A stretch of 7,511 nt of DNA from an uncultured bacterium (GCA_905215765.1 CAJMRP010000094.1:1-7511); one strand, 5' to 3'; positions 1 through 5,003 are shown, counted from the stretch's first letter. The notes: generated by a model not told the origin, from the letters alone. Translations and numbers: made by a program.

Positions 1-340
1 GGTAGGTGATATGCGTGTTGTGCGGCGTGGTGATATAGACGGCGTCGATATCCGGATCGGCGTAGAGGTCCTCGACCGTCTCATAGACCTTCTCGATGCC
101 ATACTGCTCGGCAAAAGCTTGAGCCTTGGATAGCGTACGGTTTGCGACGCCCGCAAGCTTGCGGCCGGCAAGAGCTAGAGACTGGGCCATCTGGTTGGCG
201 ATAACACCGCAACCGATCACAGCCCAGCGAAGCTCGGGAGCCGTAAAAATGTCGTCGGGGAACGGCCGATCCTGGACCGAGGCAAACGCCGCCTTAGCGG
301 CTGCTTCGGCGTCGAGCGGAGCCTGTTTGGAATCTGCCAT
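1..340 (-). CDS. Gfo/Idh/MocA-family NAD(P)-dependent oxidoreductase, N-terminal part (runs off the left edge)
   Basis: The first 113 codons of a dehydrogenase are visible. After a roughly 37-residue N-terminal extension comes LRWAVIGCGVIA at residues 38-49, the beta1-Gly-rich-alpha dinucleotide-binding loop (GxGxxA type) of a Rossmann fold. Further on, AGVANRT and the segment DPDIDAVYITTPHNTH (about 95-110) match the beta4-beta5 region of the Gfo/Idh/MocA family, where T-P-x-x-x-H is conserved. Family members oxidise or reduce sugars, inositols or related polyols with NAD(P); the substrate cannot be told without the C-terminal domain. The ATG at 338-340 is supported by an AGGAGG ribosome binding site around 345-350. 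The gene lies downstream of the r-protein operon on the same strand, but a terminator and about 400 bases of non-coding DNA separate them, so it is probably an independent unit. Confidence 0.88.
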   Translation of the reverse strand, partial: MADSKQAPLDAEAAAKAAFASVQDRPFPDDIFTAPELRWAVIGCGVIANQMAQSLALAGRKLAGVANRTLSKAQAFAEQYGIEKVYETVEDLYADPDIDAVYITTPHNTHITY

Positions 341-390
341 GAGTGCCTCCTGCGTCGTGAAAAGACTTTCATTTCTGACAGCTCTATATT

Positions 391-527
391 CGCACAAATG
401 CGCGCGTAATTGCTCGTATTTGCGTGTTCATTTGCTTTACAGTCATCATTTAGCCATAGTTTGCACATGTTTGCGCGGTTAAACGCATTATCGCGCAATA
501 ATATGCGCGCTAATGCGCATGCGATGA
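391..527. promoter_or_regulatory. Possible operator/promoter region of the oxidoreductase gene
   Basis: This segment, 50-190 bases before the oxidoreductase start, is richer in A+T than its surroundings and full of repeated short words. TTGC occurs on the plus strand at 410, 420, 432, 461 and 471, with the related TTAGC at 450, so most sites fall about one helical turn apart. A perfect 7-bp inverted repeat TTGCGCG/CGCGCAA spans 471-498, and a 4-bp CGCA/TGCG pair sits at 391-402. The direct repeat ATGCGC lies near 503-518. I found no convincing -35/-10 pair with normal spacing. Such clusters fit multiple regulator sites or bent DNA, but this is inference. Confidence 0.3.
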
Positions 528-633
528 TCCTTACGAAACATAAAGAGGCGGAACACCAAAGCCCTAAAAGACAGATCAGGCAGTGATACTCCACCCCTCA
601 AGGGGCATCAGACATCAAAGGACCGTCCCAAAC

Positions 634-668
634 TGCCGACACATGGGGAACGTCCCCAGGTGCCGGCA
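634..668. repeat. REP-like extragenic palindrome
   Basis: A 35-base imperfect inverted repeat centred on base 651. TGGGGA at 644-649 pairs with TCCCCA at 653-658 around a 3-base loop, and TGCCGACAC (634-642) pairs with GTGCCGGCA (660-668). Two positions do not pair on the plus strand (639/663 and 643/659); the first becomes a G-U wobble in the minus-strand transcript. There is no T-run beside it, so it is not a typical terminator. Hairpins of this kind in intergenic DNA resemble REP elements. Whether it is multi-copy in this genome cannot be seen from one window. Confidence 0.5.
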
Positions 669-685
669 TTTCAACGGCACTCATT

Positions 686-727
686 TAAGTCTGTCCCCAA
701 TGAGTATAAGTCTGTCCCCAATGAGTA
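686..727. repeat. Perfect 21-bp tandem duplication
   Basis: Two identical, directly abutting 21-bp units occupy 686-706 and 707-727, each with the core GTCTGTCCCCAATGAG. The sequence just before the first unit, ACTCATT (679-685), is the exact reverse complement of AATGAGT inside each unit (699-705 and 720-726), so either copy can close a 7-bp stem. The repeat starts 8 bases past the terminator hairpin of the r-protein operon. The word GGGGACAGACTT (minus strand) looks to me like short repeats seen near IS200/RAYT-type elements in some Gram-positive genomes; that link is from memory and no transposase is present here. Confidence 0.7.
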
Positions 728-734
728 GGGATAG

Positions 735-770
735 AAAAAGGCCCGGGTGCCGTGGGGCATCCGGGCCTTT
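735..770 (-). terminator. Rho-independent terminator of the ribosomal protein operon
   Basis: AAAGGCCCGGGTGCC (737-751) and GGCATCCGGGCCTTT (756-770) form a 15-bp stem with one imperfect position (747/760: C-A in the minus-strand RNA) and a 4-base loop. In the minus-strand transcript the hairpin is followed by a run of five T (735-739), as expected for intrinsic termination. It begins 26 bases after the rplX stop codon. This shows that the transcription unit is meant to end at rplX and does not continue into an rplE-like gene. Confidence 0.85.
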
Positions 771-796
771 GCTAGCAACTTGATGTTGTGGGCAGC

Positions 797-1102
797 TTAG
801 AACTTGTGGCCGCACTTCTTGCAGACGCGCAGCTTGTTCTTGCCGTCCTTCTCGTGACCGACGCGGGTAACCTTACCGCACTCGGGGCAGACGAGATTGA
901 CGTTGGAGGCGTCGATGGGAGCCTCCTGCGAAACGATGCCGCCCTGCTGGTTGGCAGCGTTGGGCTTGACGGCCTTCTTGACGACCGAAACGCCCTCGAC
1001 AACGACCTTGTTCTCGGCGGGGAGAGCACGCAGGACAACGCCCTGCTTGCCGCGATCCTTACCAGAGAGAACCTGGACCTTATCGCCCTTCTTGATATAC
1101 AT
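797..1102 (-). CDS. rplX: 50S ribosomal protein L24 (zinc-ribbon type)
   Basis: 101 residues, the usual length for bacterial L24, an early assembly initiator that binds 23S rRNA domain I near the exit tunnel. It opens with MYIKKGDKVQVLSGKDRGKQ, the KOW motif (residues 3-30). The C-terminal part carries CPEC (residues 72-75) and CKKC (94-97), two CxxC pairs that should bind one zinc ion, so this is the cysteine-containing version. The ATG at 1100-1102 follows GGGGAG (1107-1112) with a short 4-base spacer. It lies 13 bases after the rplN stop. Normally rplE follows; here a terminator does, making L24 the last product of the operon. Confidence 0.97.
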   Translation of the reverse strand: MYIKKGDKVQVLSGKDRGKQGVVLRALPAENKVVVEGVSVVKKAVKPNAANQQGGIVSQEAPIDASNVNLVCPECGKVTRVGHEKDGKNKLRVCKKCGHKF

Positions 1103-1115
1103 ATATCTCCCCTAA

Positions 1116-1484
1116 CTACAGGGTCTCGGGAGCGAGCGAGACGATCTTCATGTACTTCTTGTCACGAAGCTCGCGCGCGACGGGCCCGAAGATACGGGTG
1201 CCGACGGGCGAACCATCGTTGTTGATGACAACGCAGGCGTTCTCATCAAAGCGAATGTAGGAGCCATCCTTGCGGCGGATCTCCTTAACGGTGCGAACGA
1301 CGACGCAACGGACAACGTCCTTCTTCTTGACGTTGGCGCCAGGGGTAGCCTCCTGGACAGCACCGATGAACACATCGCCGATGCCTGCATAACGACGCTT
1401 GGAACCGCCAAGCACCTTGATGCAGCGAATCTTGCGAGCGCCGGAGTTGTCGGCGACGTTCAGCATGGTTTGCATCTGAATCAT
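1116..1484 (-). CDS. rplN: 50S ribosomal protein L14
   Basis: 122 residues, exactly the common bacterial length. It starts MIQMQTMLNVADNSGARKIR, and the GARKIRCIKVLGGSKRRYA region plus VVVRTVKEIRRKDGSYIRFDE carry the family signature. L14 binds 23S rRNA near the sarcin-ricin loop and forms an intersubunit bridge with the 16S rRNA; it is also the binding site of the silencing factor RsfS. The ATG at 1482-1484 follows GGAGG (1495-1499) at a 10-base spacing. In enterobacteria rplN opens the separate spc operon. Here the 118-base gap before it holds a predicted three-way-junction RNA (1510-1575), suggesting separate control of rplN-rplX within the transcript. Confidence 0.98.
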   Translation of the reverse strand: MIQMQTMLNVADNSGARKIRCIKVLGGSKRRYAGIGDVFIGAVQEATPGANVKKKDVVRCVVVRTVKEIRRKDGSYIRFDENACVVINNDGSPVGTRIFGPVARELRDKKYMKIVSLAPETL

Positions 1485-1509
1485 GGTAGATGTTCCTCCG
1501 AACTAAGAA

Positions 1510-1575
1510 CCGAAGAGAGGTGCGCAGCCTTTATACGGCCTGTGGTATGCAAGCCAGGCATACGCACATCTTCGG
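1510..1575 (-). promoter_or_regulatory. Candidate structured RNA (three-way junction) in the rplN 5' region
   Basis: Every stem here is perfect Watson-Crick. P1: 1510-1516 pairs with 1569-1575 (7 bp), then after a 3x1 internal loop 1520-1524 pairs with 1563-1567 (5 bp). Inside, P2 is 1525-1529 with 1537-1542 (5 bp, one bulged base at 1539, 7-base loop) and P3 is 1546-1550 with 1558-1562 (5 bp, 7-base loop). P1 abuts both P2 and P3, with only 3 bases between P2 and P3, so the junction is compact. It ends 10 bases before the rplN ribosome binding site. A small 5-bp hairpin (1585-1600) lies upstream, next to the rpsQ stop. No T-run follows, so it is not a terminator. A cis-regulatory or processing element is inferred. 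Confidence 0.55.
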
Positions 1576-1602
1576 AAACGTACAAGTCGTAAGAGCGACT
1601 GC

Positions 1603-1863
1603 TTATTTAGCGCGCTCGACGACCTCGATGAGGCGCCAACGCTTCATCTTGGACATAGGACGGGTCTCCATAACGCGGACGGTGTCGCCCACGCCAGCCG
1701 TGCACTCCTCGTCGTGAGCGTGCAGCTTCTTGGAGCTGGTCATCATCTTGCCGTACTTGGGGTGACGCTTGCGCTCGGTGATGGTGACAACAATGGTCTT
1801 GGCACCGGAGACGGAGGTAACGACACCCGTACGGACCTTACGCGAGTTACGCGAATCAGTCAT
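1603..1863 (-). CDS. rpsQ: 30S ribosomal protein S17
   Basis: 86 residues, the normal size. S17 is a primary 16S rRNA binder of the 5' domain with an OB fold. The segment RKVRTGVVTSVSGAKTIVVT (residues 8-27) and RHPKYGKMMTSSKKLHAHDE (33-52) are typical, followed by GVGDTVRVMETRPMSKMKRW near the C-terminus, which covers the S17 signature. The ATG at 1861-1863 follows AAGGAGA with close spacing. It begins 17 bases after the rpmC stop. It is the last gene of the classical S10 group; a 118-base structured gap separates it from rplN. Confidence 0.98.
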   Translation of the reverse strand: MTDSRNSRKVRTGVVTSVSGAKTIVVTITERKRHPKYGKMMTSSKKLHAHDEECTAGVGDTVRVMETRPMSKMKRWRLIEVVERAK

Positions 1864-1879
1864 GTTCTCTCCTTAGGTC

Positions 1880-2095
1880 CTACTCGGCGACAGCGGACTT
1901 CTCCGCTGCGATCTCGCGGGCGCGCTGCTCCGTGAGGACGCGAGCGATGTCCTTCTTCACGGTGTTGACGCGAGCGGTGTTGTCCAGCTGGCTAGTGGCC
2001 ATCTGGAAACGAAGGTTAAAGAGCTCGGCGCGCATTTCCTTCAGCTTCTCAACGAGCTGAGCGTCCGAGAGCTCACGAATCTCTGCGGGCTTCAT
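1880..2095 (-). CDS. rpmC: 50S ribosomal protein L29
   Basis: 71 residues, within the 60-75 range of the family. L29 is a small helical hairpin beside the peptide exit tunnel next to L23, where trigger factor and SRP dock. It starts MKPAEIRELSDAQLVEKLKE and contains LFNLRFQMATSQLDNTARV (residues 25-43), the L29 signature. A short alanine/glutamate-rich tail ends the protein. The ATG (2093-2095) shares its A with the rplP stop (TAATG), giving a 1-base overlap and likely translational coupling; AAGGAGGAG lies just upstream within rplP. Confidence 0.97.
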   Translation of the reverse strand: MKPAEIRELSDAQLVEKLKEMRAELFNLRFQMATSQLDNTARVNTVKKDIARVLTEQRAREIAAEKSAVAE

Positions 2096-2598
2096 TAGTT
2101 CTCCTCCTTGGCGGCGGCGGCGTCCTCAGCAGCCCACTTGGCCTCGAGAGCGGCCTCCTCAGCCATCTCCTTCTCGATGCGCTGCTCAGCGTTCTTGGCA
2201 GCAACAATCTTGGTCTTGATGGGAAGCTTGTGCTGTGCAAGACGCAGAGCCTCGCGAGCGACCTCCTCGGGCACGCCCTTGACCTCGAACATGATGCGGC
2301 CGGGCTTGACGACGGCCACCCACTCCTCGGGGTTACCCTTACCAGAACCCATGCGAGTCTCGGCAGGCTTCTTGGTGATGGGCTTATCGGGGAAGATCGT
2401 GATGTAGACACGACCGCCACGCTTCATGTAGCGGGTCATGGCAATACGAGCGGCCTCGATCTGACGGTTGGTGATCCAATGGGCCTCGAGAGCCTGGATA
2501 CCAAACTCGCCGAAATGCAGCTCGGTATTACCCTTGGCCTGGCCCTTCATGGAGCCACGCTGCACCTTGCGGTGAAGAATACGCTTAGGGGCAAGCAC
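2095..2598 (-). CDS. rplP: 50S ribosomal protein L16 with a C-terminal acidic/alanine-rich extension
   Basis: L16 helps shape the tRNA-binding A site and the binding site of orthosomycins. The core is standard: MLAPKRILHRKVQRG at the N-terminus, the FGEFGIQALEAHWITNRQIE block, and the segment from RMGSGKGNPEEWVAVVKPG through to KLPIKTKIV (ending near residue 132). The protein is 167 residues, about 25 longer than the usual 137-144. The excess is a lysine/glutamate/alanine-rich tail, probably helical, ending AAEDAAAAKEEN. The start is GTG (2596-2598), overlapping the rpsC stop by one base (TAGTG). It is supported by a strong GAGGAGGGG site just upstream and by the MLAPK N-terminus common to L16. 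Confidence 0.96.
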   Translation of the reverse strand: MLAPKRILHRKVQRGSMKGQAKGNTELHFGEFGIQALEAHWITNRQIEAARIAMTRYMKRGGRVYITIFPDKPITKKPAETRMGSGKGNPEEWVAVVKPGRIMFEVKGVPEEVAREALRLAQHKLPIKTKIVAAKNAEQRIEKEMAEEAALEAKWAAEDAAAAKEEN

Positions 2599-3308
2599 TA
2601 CTGACCCCTCCTCTCGGAGTTACGACGACGAGGACGGGAAGAGCCCTCGAGTGCAGGGTTGGGAACAGGCTGGCCCGGGAGCTTCTCGCCCAGGTAGATC
2701 CAGACCTTCACGCCGCAAGCGCCCATGGTGGTGCTGGCGACAGCCGTGCCGTAGTCGATCTTGGCACGGAGGGTGTGCAGAGGCACGCGACCCTCACGGT
2801 ACCACTCACGACGGCCCATCTCGGCACCGCCGAGACGACCGGAGCACTGGATACGGATGCCCTTAGCGCCGGCCTTGCGGGCGGACTGGACAGCCTTGCG
2901 CATAGCGCGACGGAAGGCAACGCGGCCCTCGAGCTGCTCGGCGATAGACTGAGCAACGAGGTTGGCGTCGAGCTCGGGGCGCTTGATCTCGACAACGTCG
3001 ACGGAGAGCTGGCCCTTGGAGACGCCAGCGACCTTCTCGAGCTCGGTGCGGAGGGTATCGATCTCGGCACCCTTCTTACCGATGACAACGCCGGGGCGAG
3101 CGGTGAGGATGATGACCTTCACCTTGTCGCCAGCGCGCTCGATCTCGACGCGGGAGACAGCTGCGCGGGAAAGACGCTTCTCGAGGTACTTGCGGATCTC
3201 GAGATCGTTACCGAGGGTCTTAGCGTAATCCTTCTCTGCGAACCAGCGCGAGCGCCAGTTCTCGGTGATGCCAAGACGGAAGCCGGTGGGGTAGACTTTC
3301 TGACCCAT
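2598..3308 (-). CDS. rpsC: 30S ribosomal protein S3
   Basis: 236 residues, normal for S3, which lines the mRNA entry tunnel and has helicase activity with S4. It starts MGQKVYPTGFRLGITENWRS. The type II KH domain shows the GxxG loop in ARPGVVIGKKGAEI (about residues 70-83). The C-terminal domain holds SGRLGGAEMGRREWYREGRV (about 155-174), followed by an arginine-rich tail. The ATG at 3306-3308 lies 6 bases after the rplV stop, with AAAGGAGG inside the end of rplV. The stop TAG shares its last base with the rplP GTG start. Confidence 0.98.
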   Translation of the reverse strand: MGQKVYPTGFRLGITENWRSRWFAEKDYAKTLGNDLEIRKYLEKRLSRAAVSRVEIERAGDKVKVIILTARPGVVIGKKGAEIDTLRTELEKVAGVSKGQLSVDVVEIKRPELDANLVAQSIAEQLEGRVAFRRAMRKAVQSARKAGAKGIRIQCSGRLGGAEMGRREWYREGRVPLHTLRAKIDYGTAVASTTMGACGVKVWIYLGEKLPGQPVPNPALEGSSRPRRRNSERRGQ

Positions 3309-3314
3309 ACAGCT

Positions 3315-3686
3315 TTACGCCTCCTTTCGAGGAGCAACGACGACGGTGATGTGGGAAGTACGCTTCAGAATGCGAGAAGCGGAACCCTTGGCGCGGGGAC
3401 GGATGCGCTTAAGCGTCGGACCCTCGTCAACATAGGCAGCGGCGACAACCAGGTTGTCGGCACGCAGACCGTTGTTGTTCTCGGCGTTCGCAACGGCGGA
3501 ACGGAGAACCTTCTCGACATCCACGGCGACGGCGCGGTCGCAGAAGTGGAGGATGTCGAAGGCCTGAGCGACAGGCTTGCGGCGGATCAGATCGACCACC
3601 AGGCGGGCCTTGCTGGGGGAAACACGCACGTACTTAGCGACGGCGCGAACCTCGGTGGCCTCAGTTTCAATAGACTTAGTTGCCAT
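3315..3686 (-). CDS. rplV: 50S ribosomal protein L22
   Basis: 123 residues, slightly longer than the E. coli protein (110) because of a short acidic N-terminal stretch (MATKSIETEATEVRAVAKYV). L22 binds all 23S domains and its long beta-hairpin lines the exit tunnel near the macrolide site. Clear signatures are VRVSPSKARLVVDLIRRKPV (about 20-39) and the C-terminal VDEGPTLKRIRPRAKGSASR followed by HITVVV. The ATG at 3684-3686 comes 14 bases after the rpsS stop. The ribosome binding site is weak and far (GGGG around 3697-3700), so translation may depend on coupling to rpsS. Confidence 0.98.
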   Translation of the reverse strand: MATKSIETEATEVRAVAKYVRVSPSKARLVVDLIRRKPVAQAFDILHFCDRAVAVDVEKVLRSAVANAENNNGLRADNLVVAAAYVDEGPTLKRIRPRAKGSASRILKRTSHITVVVAPRKEA

Positions 3687-3700
3687 TTACGGTTAACCCC

Positions 3701-3961
3701 CTATTTGGCCTTGTGGCCACGGAACGTACGAGTCGGCGCGAACTCGCCGAGCTTGTGACCAACCATGGACTCGGTAACATACACGGGCACATGCTTGCGG
3801 CCGTCGTGGACGGCGATGGTGTGACCAACCATCTCGGGGAAGATGGTGGACGCGCGGGACCAGGTCTTCACGACGTCCTTCTTGCCAGCCTCGTTCATCG
3901 CGGTGATACGCGAGAGAAGGCGAGTCTCCACGAACGGGCCCTTTTTGAGACTTCTGCTCAT
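3701..3961 (-). CDS. rpsS: 30S ribosomal protein S19
   Basis: 86 residues. S19 sits in the head of the small subunit near the A site and contacts S13 and the intersubunit bridge. MSRSLKKGPFVETRLLSRI opens the protein, and the signature STIFPEMVGHTIAVHDGRKH (about 38-57) and VGHKLGEFAPTRTFRGH are unmistakable. It ends soon after RGH (RGHKAK), about six residues shorter than the 92-residue E. coli protein, and lacks most of the lysine-rich tail. The ATG at 3959-3961 follows AGGAG with 9-base spacing and lies 32 bases after the rplB stop. Confidence 0.98.
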   Translation of the reverse strand: MSRSLKKGPFVETRLLSRITAMNEAGKKDVVKTWSRASTIFPEMVGHTIAVHDGRKHVPVYVTESMVGHKLGEFAPTRTFRGHKAK

Positions 3962-3993
3962 AAGTGCTTTCTCCTAAAACTCGGTATCCGAAA

Positions 3994-4824
3994 TTACTTC
4001 TTACGGCGACGAATGATGTGCTGGTTCGAGACCTTCTTCTTCTTGCGCGTACGAAGGCCCTTCGTCGGCTTACCCCAGGGGGTAACAGAGGGACGACCAG
4101 AGGTGTGGTTCTTGCCCTCGCCACCGCCGTGCGGGTGGTCGACAGGGTTCATGACGGTACCGCGGACGGTCGGGCGCACGTTCATGTGACGCTTACGGCC
4201 GGCCTTGCCGATGACGATGTTGGAGTGATCGGCGTTGCCGACCTCACCGACGGTGGCGCGGCAGGTAACGAGGATGCGGCGCATCTCGGAGGAAGGCATA
4301 CGGACGATAGCGTACTTGCCCTCCTTACCCATCAGCTGGCAGGAGTTACCGGCGGAACGGGCGATAGCAGCGCCCTTGCCCGGCTGGAACTCGACGGCGT
4401 GGATGAGCGTACCGACGGGGATGTCGGCGAGGGGCAGAGCGTTGCCCGGCTTGATGTCGGCGTCAGAACCGGACATGATGGTCTGACCGACCTCGAGGCC
4501 CTTGGGGGCCAGGATGTAGCGCTTCTCACCGTCAGCGTAGTGCAGCAGAGCGATGCGAGCGGAACGGTTCGGATCGTACTCGATCGTGGCAACCTTGGCG
4601 GGCACGCCGTCCTTGTTGCGCTTGAAGTCGATCACGCGGTAACGACGCTTCACGCCGCCGCCCTGGTGGCGGGTGGTGATGCGGCCGTTGTTGTTACGAC
4701 CGGCCTTCTTGGGCAGGGGCTCGAGAAGAGACTTCTCGGGCTTGGTGCAGGTGATCTCGGAGAAATCGGAGATCGTCTGCCAACGCCTACCAGCGGAGGT
4801 CGGCTTAAGGTGCTTTACAGCCAT
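3994..4824 (-). CDS. rplB: 50S ribosomal protein L2
   Basis: 276 residues from the chosen start, within the usual 273-280. L2 is the large RNA-binding protein near the peptidyl-transferase centre and is required for subunit association. It begins MAVKHLKPTSAGRRWQTISD; the OB-fold/SH3 RNA-binding region follows, and the loop MNPVDHPHGGGEG holds the conserved functional histidines. The C-terminus is very basic (KGLRTRKKKKVSNQHIIRRR). The ATG at 4822-4824 is preceded by AAAGGGA with a 6-base spacer. Two upstream in-frame ATGs (4897-4899 and 4857) would give up to 301 residues, but the extra residues match no L2 and cover RNA structure, so I reject them. An unusual 179-base gap lies before it. 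Confidence 0.97.
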   Translation of the reverse strand: MAVKHLKPTSAGRRWQTISDFSEITCTKPEKSLLEPLPKKAGRNNNGRITTRHQGGGVKRRYRVIDFKRNKDGVPAKVATIEYDPNRSARIALLHYADGEKRYILAPKGLEVGQTIMSGSDADIKPGNALPLADIPVGTLIHAVEFQPGKGAAIARSAGNSCQLMGKEGKYAIVRMPSSEMRRILVTCRATVGEVGNADHSNIVIGKAGRKRHMNVRPTVRGTVMNPVDHPHGGGEGKNHTSGRPSVTPWGKPTKGLRTRKKKKVSNQHIIRRRKK

Positions 4825-5003
4825 TACAATCCCTTTCAATAGGAATCCGTTAGCCATCGCAGACAGGGATTCGAGGTTCTGCCTCGGGTGCGATGACACC
4901 GGACGTATACACGGTTCCGGGCGTGTCCATTTTATACGCCCAAAACCTTGAGCTCTCGCCTCCCCTATTTGGGAGGCATGAGCTCACTCAACAGCAGCGA
5001 GTC
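4825..5003 (-). promoter_or_regulatory. Structured 179-base intercistronic region between rplW and rplB
   Basis: This gap is far longer than other spacings in the operon and can fold heavily. Hairpin A: GAGCTC 4950-4955 with 4980-4985 plus GCCTCCC 4958-4964 with 4971-4977, 13 bp in all with a 6-base loop. Hairpin B: 4895-4903 with 4916-4919 plus 4923-4927, 9 bp with a 3-base bulge. Hairpin C: CATCGCA 4855-4861 with TGCGATG 4889-4895, enclosing CGAGG/CCTCG 4872-4886. Two pairings compete with these: GGGCGT 4919-4924 with ACGCCC 4936-4941 clashes with B, and GGATTC 4867-4872 with GAATCC 4843-4848 clashes with C. The last element ends just before the rplB ribosome binding site. No T-run or good promoter is seen; a regulatory or processing RNA is inferred. 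Confidence 0.5.

Larger units (their letters stand above)
341..796. other. 456-base gene-free stretch between rplX and the oxidoreductase
   Basis: No credible gene is seen on either strand; the short open frames here look like chance and overlap repeats. From right to left it holds the rplX terminator (735-770), a 21-bp tandem repeat (686-727), a REP-like palindrome (634-668), a small CCCCT/AGGGG inverted repeat (594-605), and an A+T-rich segment with many TTGC/TGCG motifs (391-527) before the oxidoreductase ribosome binding site. The genes rplE, rpsN and rpsH, usually found after rplX, are absent from it. Confidence 0.75.

Noticed and set aside
126..482. 118-codon plus-strand open frame
   Set aside because: Antisense to the oxidoreductase with no supporting features.
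217..594. 125-codon minus-strand open frame
   Set aside because: It is out of frame with the oxidoreductase, which has a clear Rossmann motif and ribosome binding site; the protein matches no family and runs through A+T-rich regulatory-looking DNA.
686..727. Short CRISPR array
   Set aside because: Only two abutting 21-bp copies with no spacer between them.
1530..1558. Internal promoter with TATAAA before rplN
   Set aside because: No -35-like hexamer lies 16-18 bases upstream; a TTGTAC/TATGCC pair elsewhere in the gap matches consensus poorly.
2775..3758. 327-codon plus-strand open frame
   Set aside because: Antisense shadow of rpsC and rplV, with Leu/Asp/Gly-rich composition and no recognisable domain or ribosome binding site.
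3964..4842. 292-codon plus-strand open frame
   Set aside because: Antisense shadow of rplB; same biased composition and no family match.
4825..4899. Longer start for rplB giving 301 residues
   Set aside because: The extra N-terminal residues do not resemble L2, the ATG at 4822-4824 has a good ribosome binding site and the normal MAVKHLKPT start, and the extension would cover hairpins.
4950..4985. Hairpin after rplW as an intrinsic terminator
   Set aside because: The stem is strong, but the nearest T-run on the minus strand is only four bases, starts four bases after the stem and is followed by GGG; full termination there would also silence nine r-protein genes.
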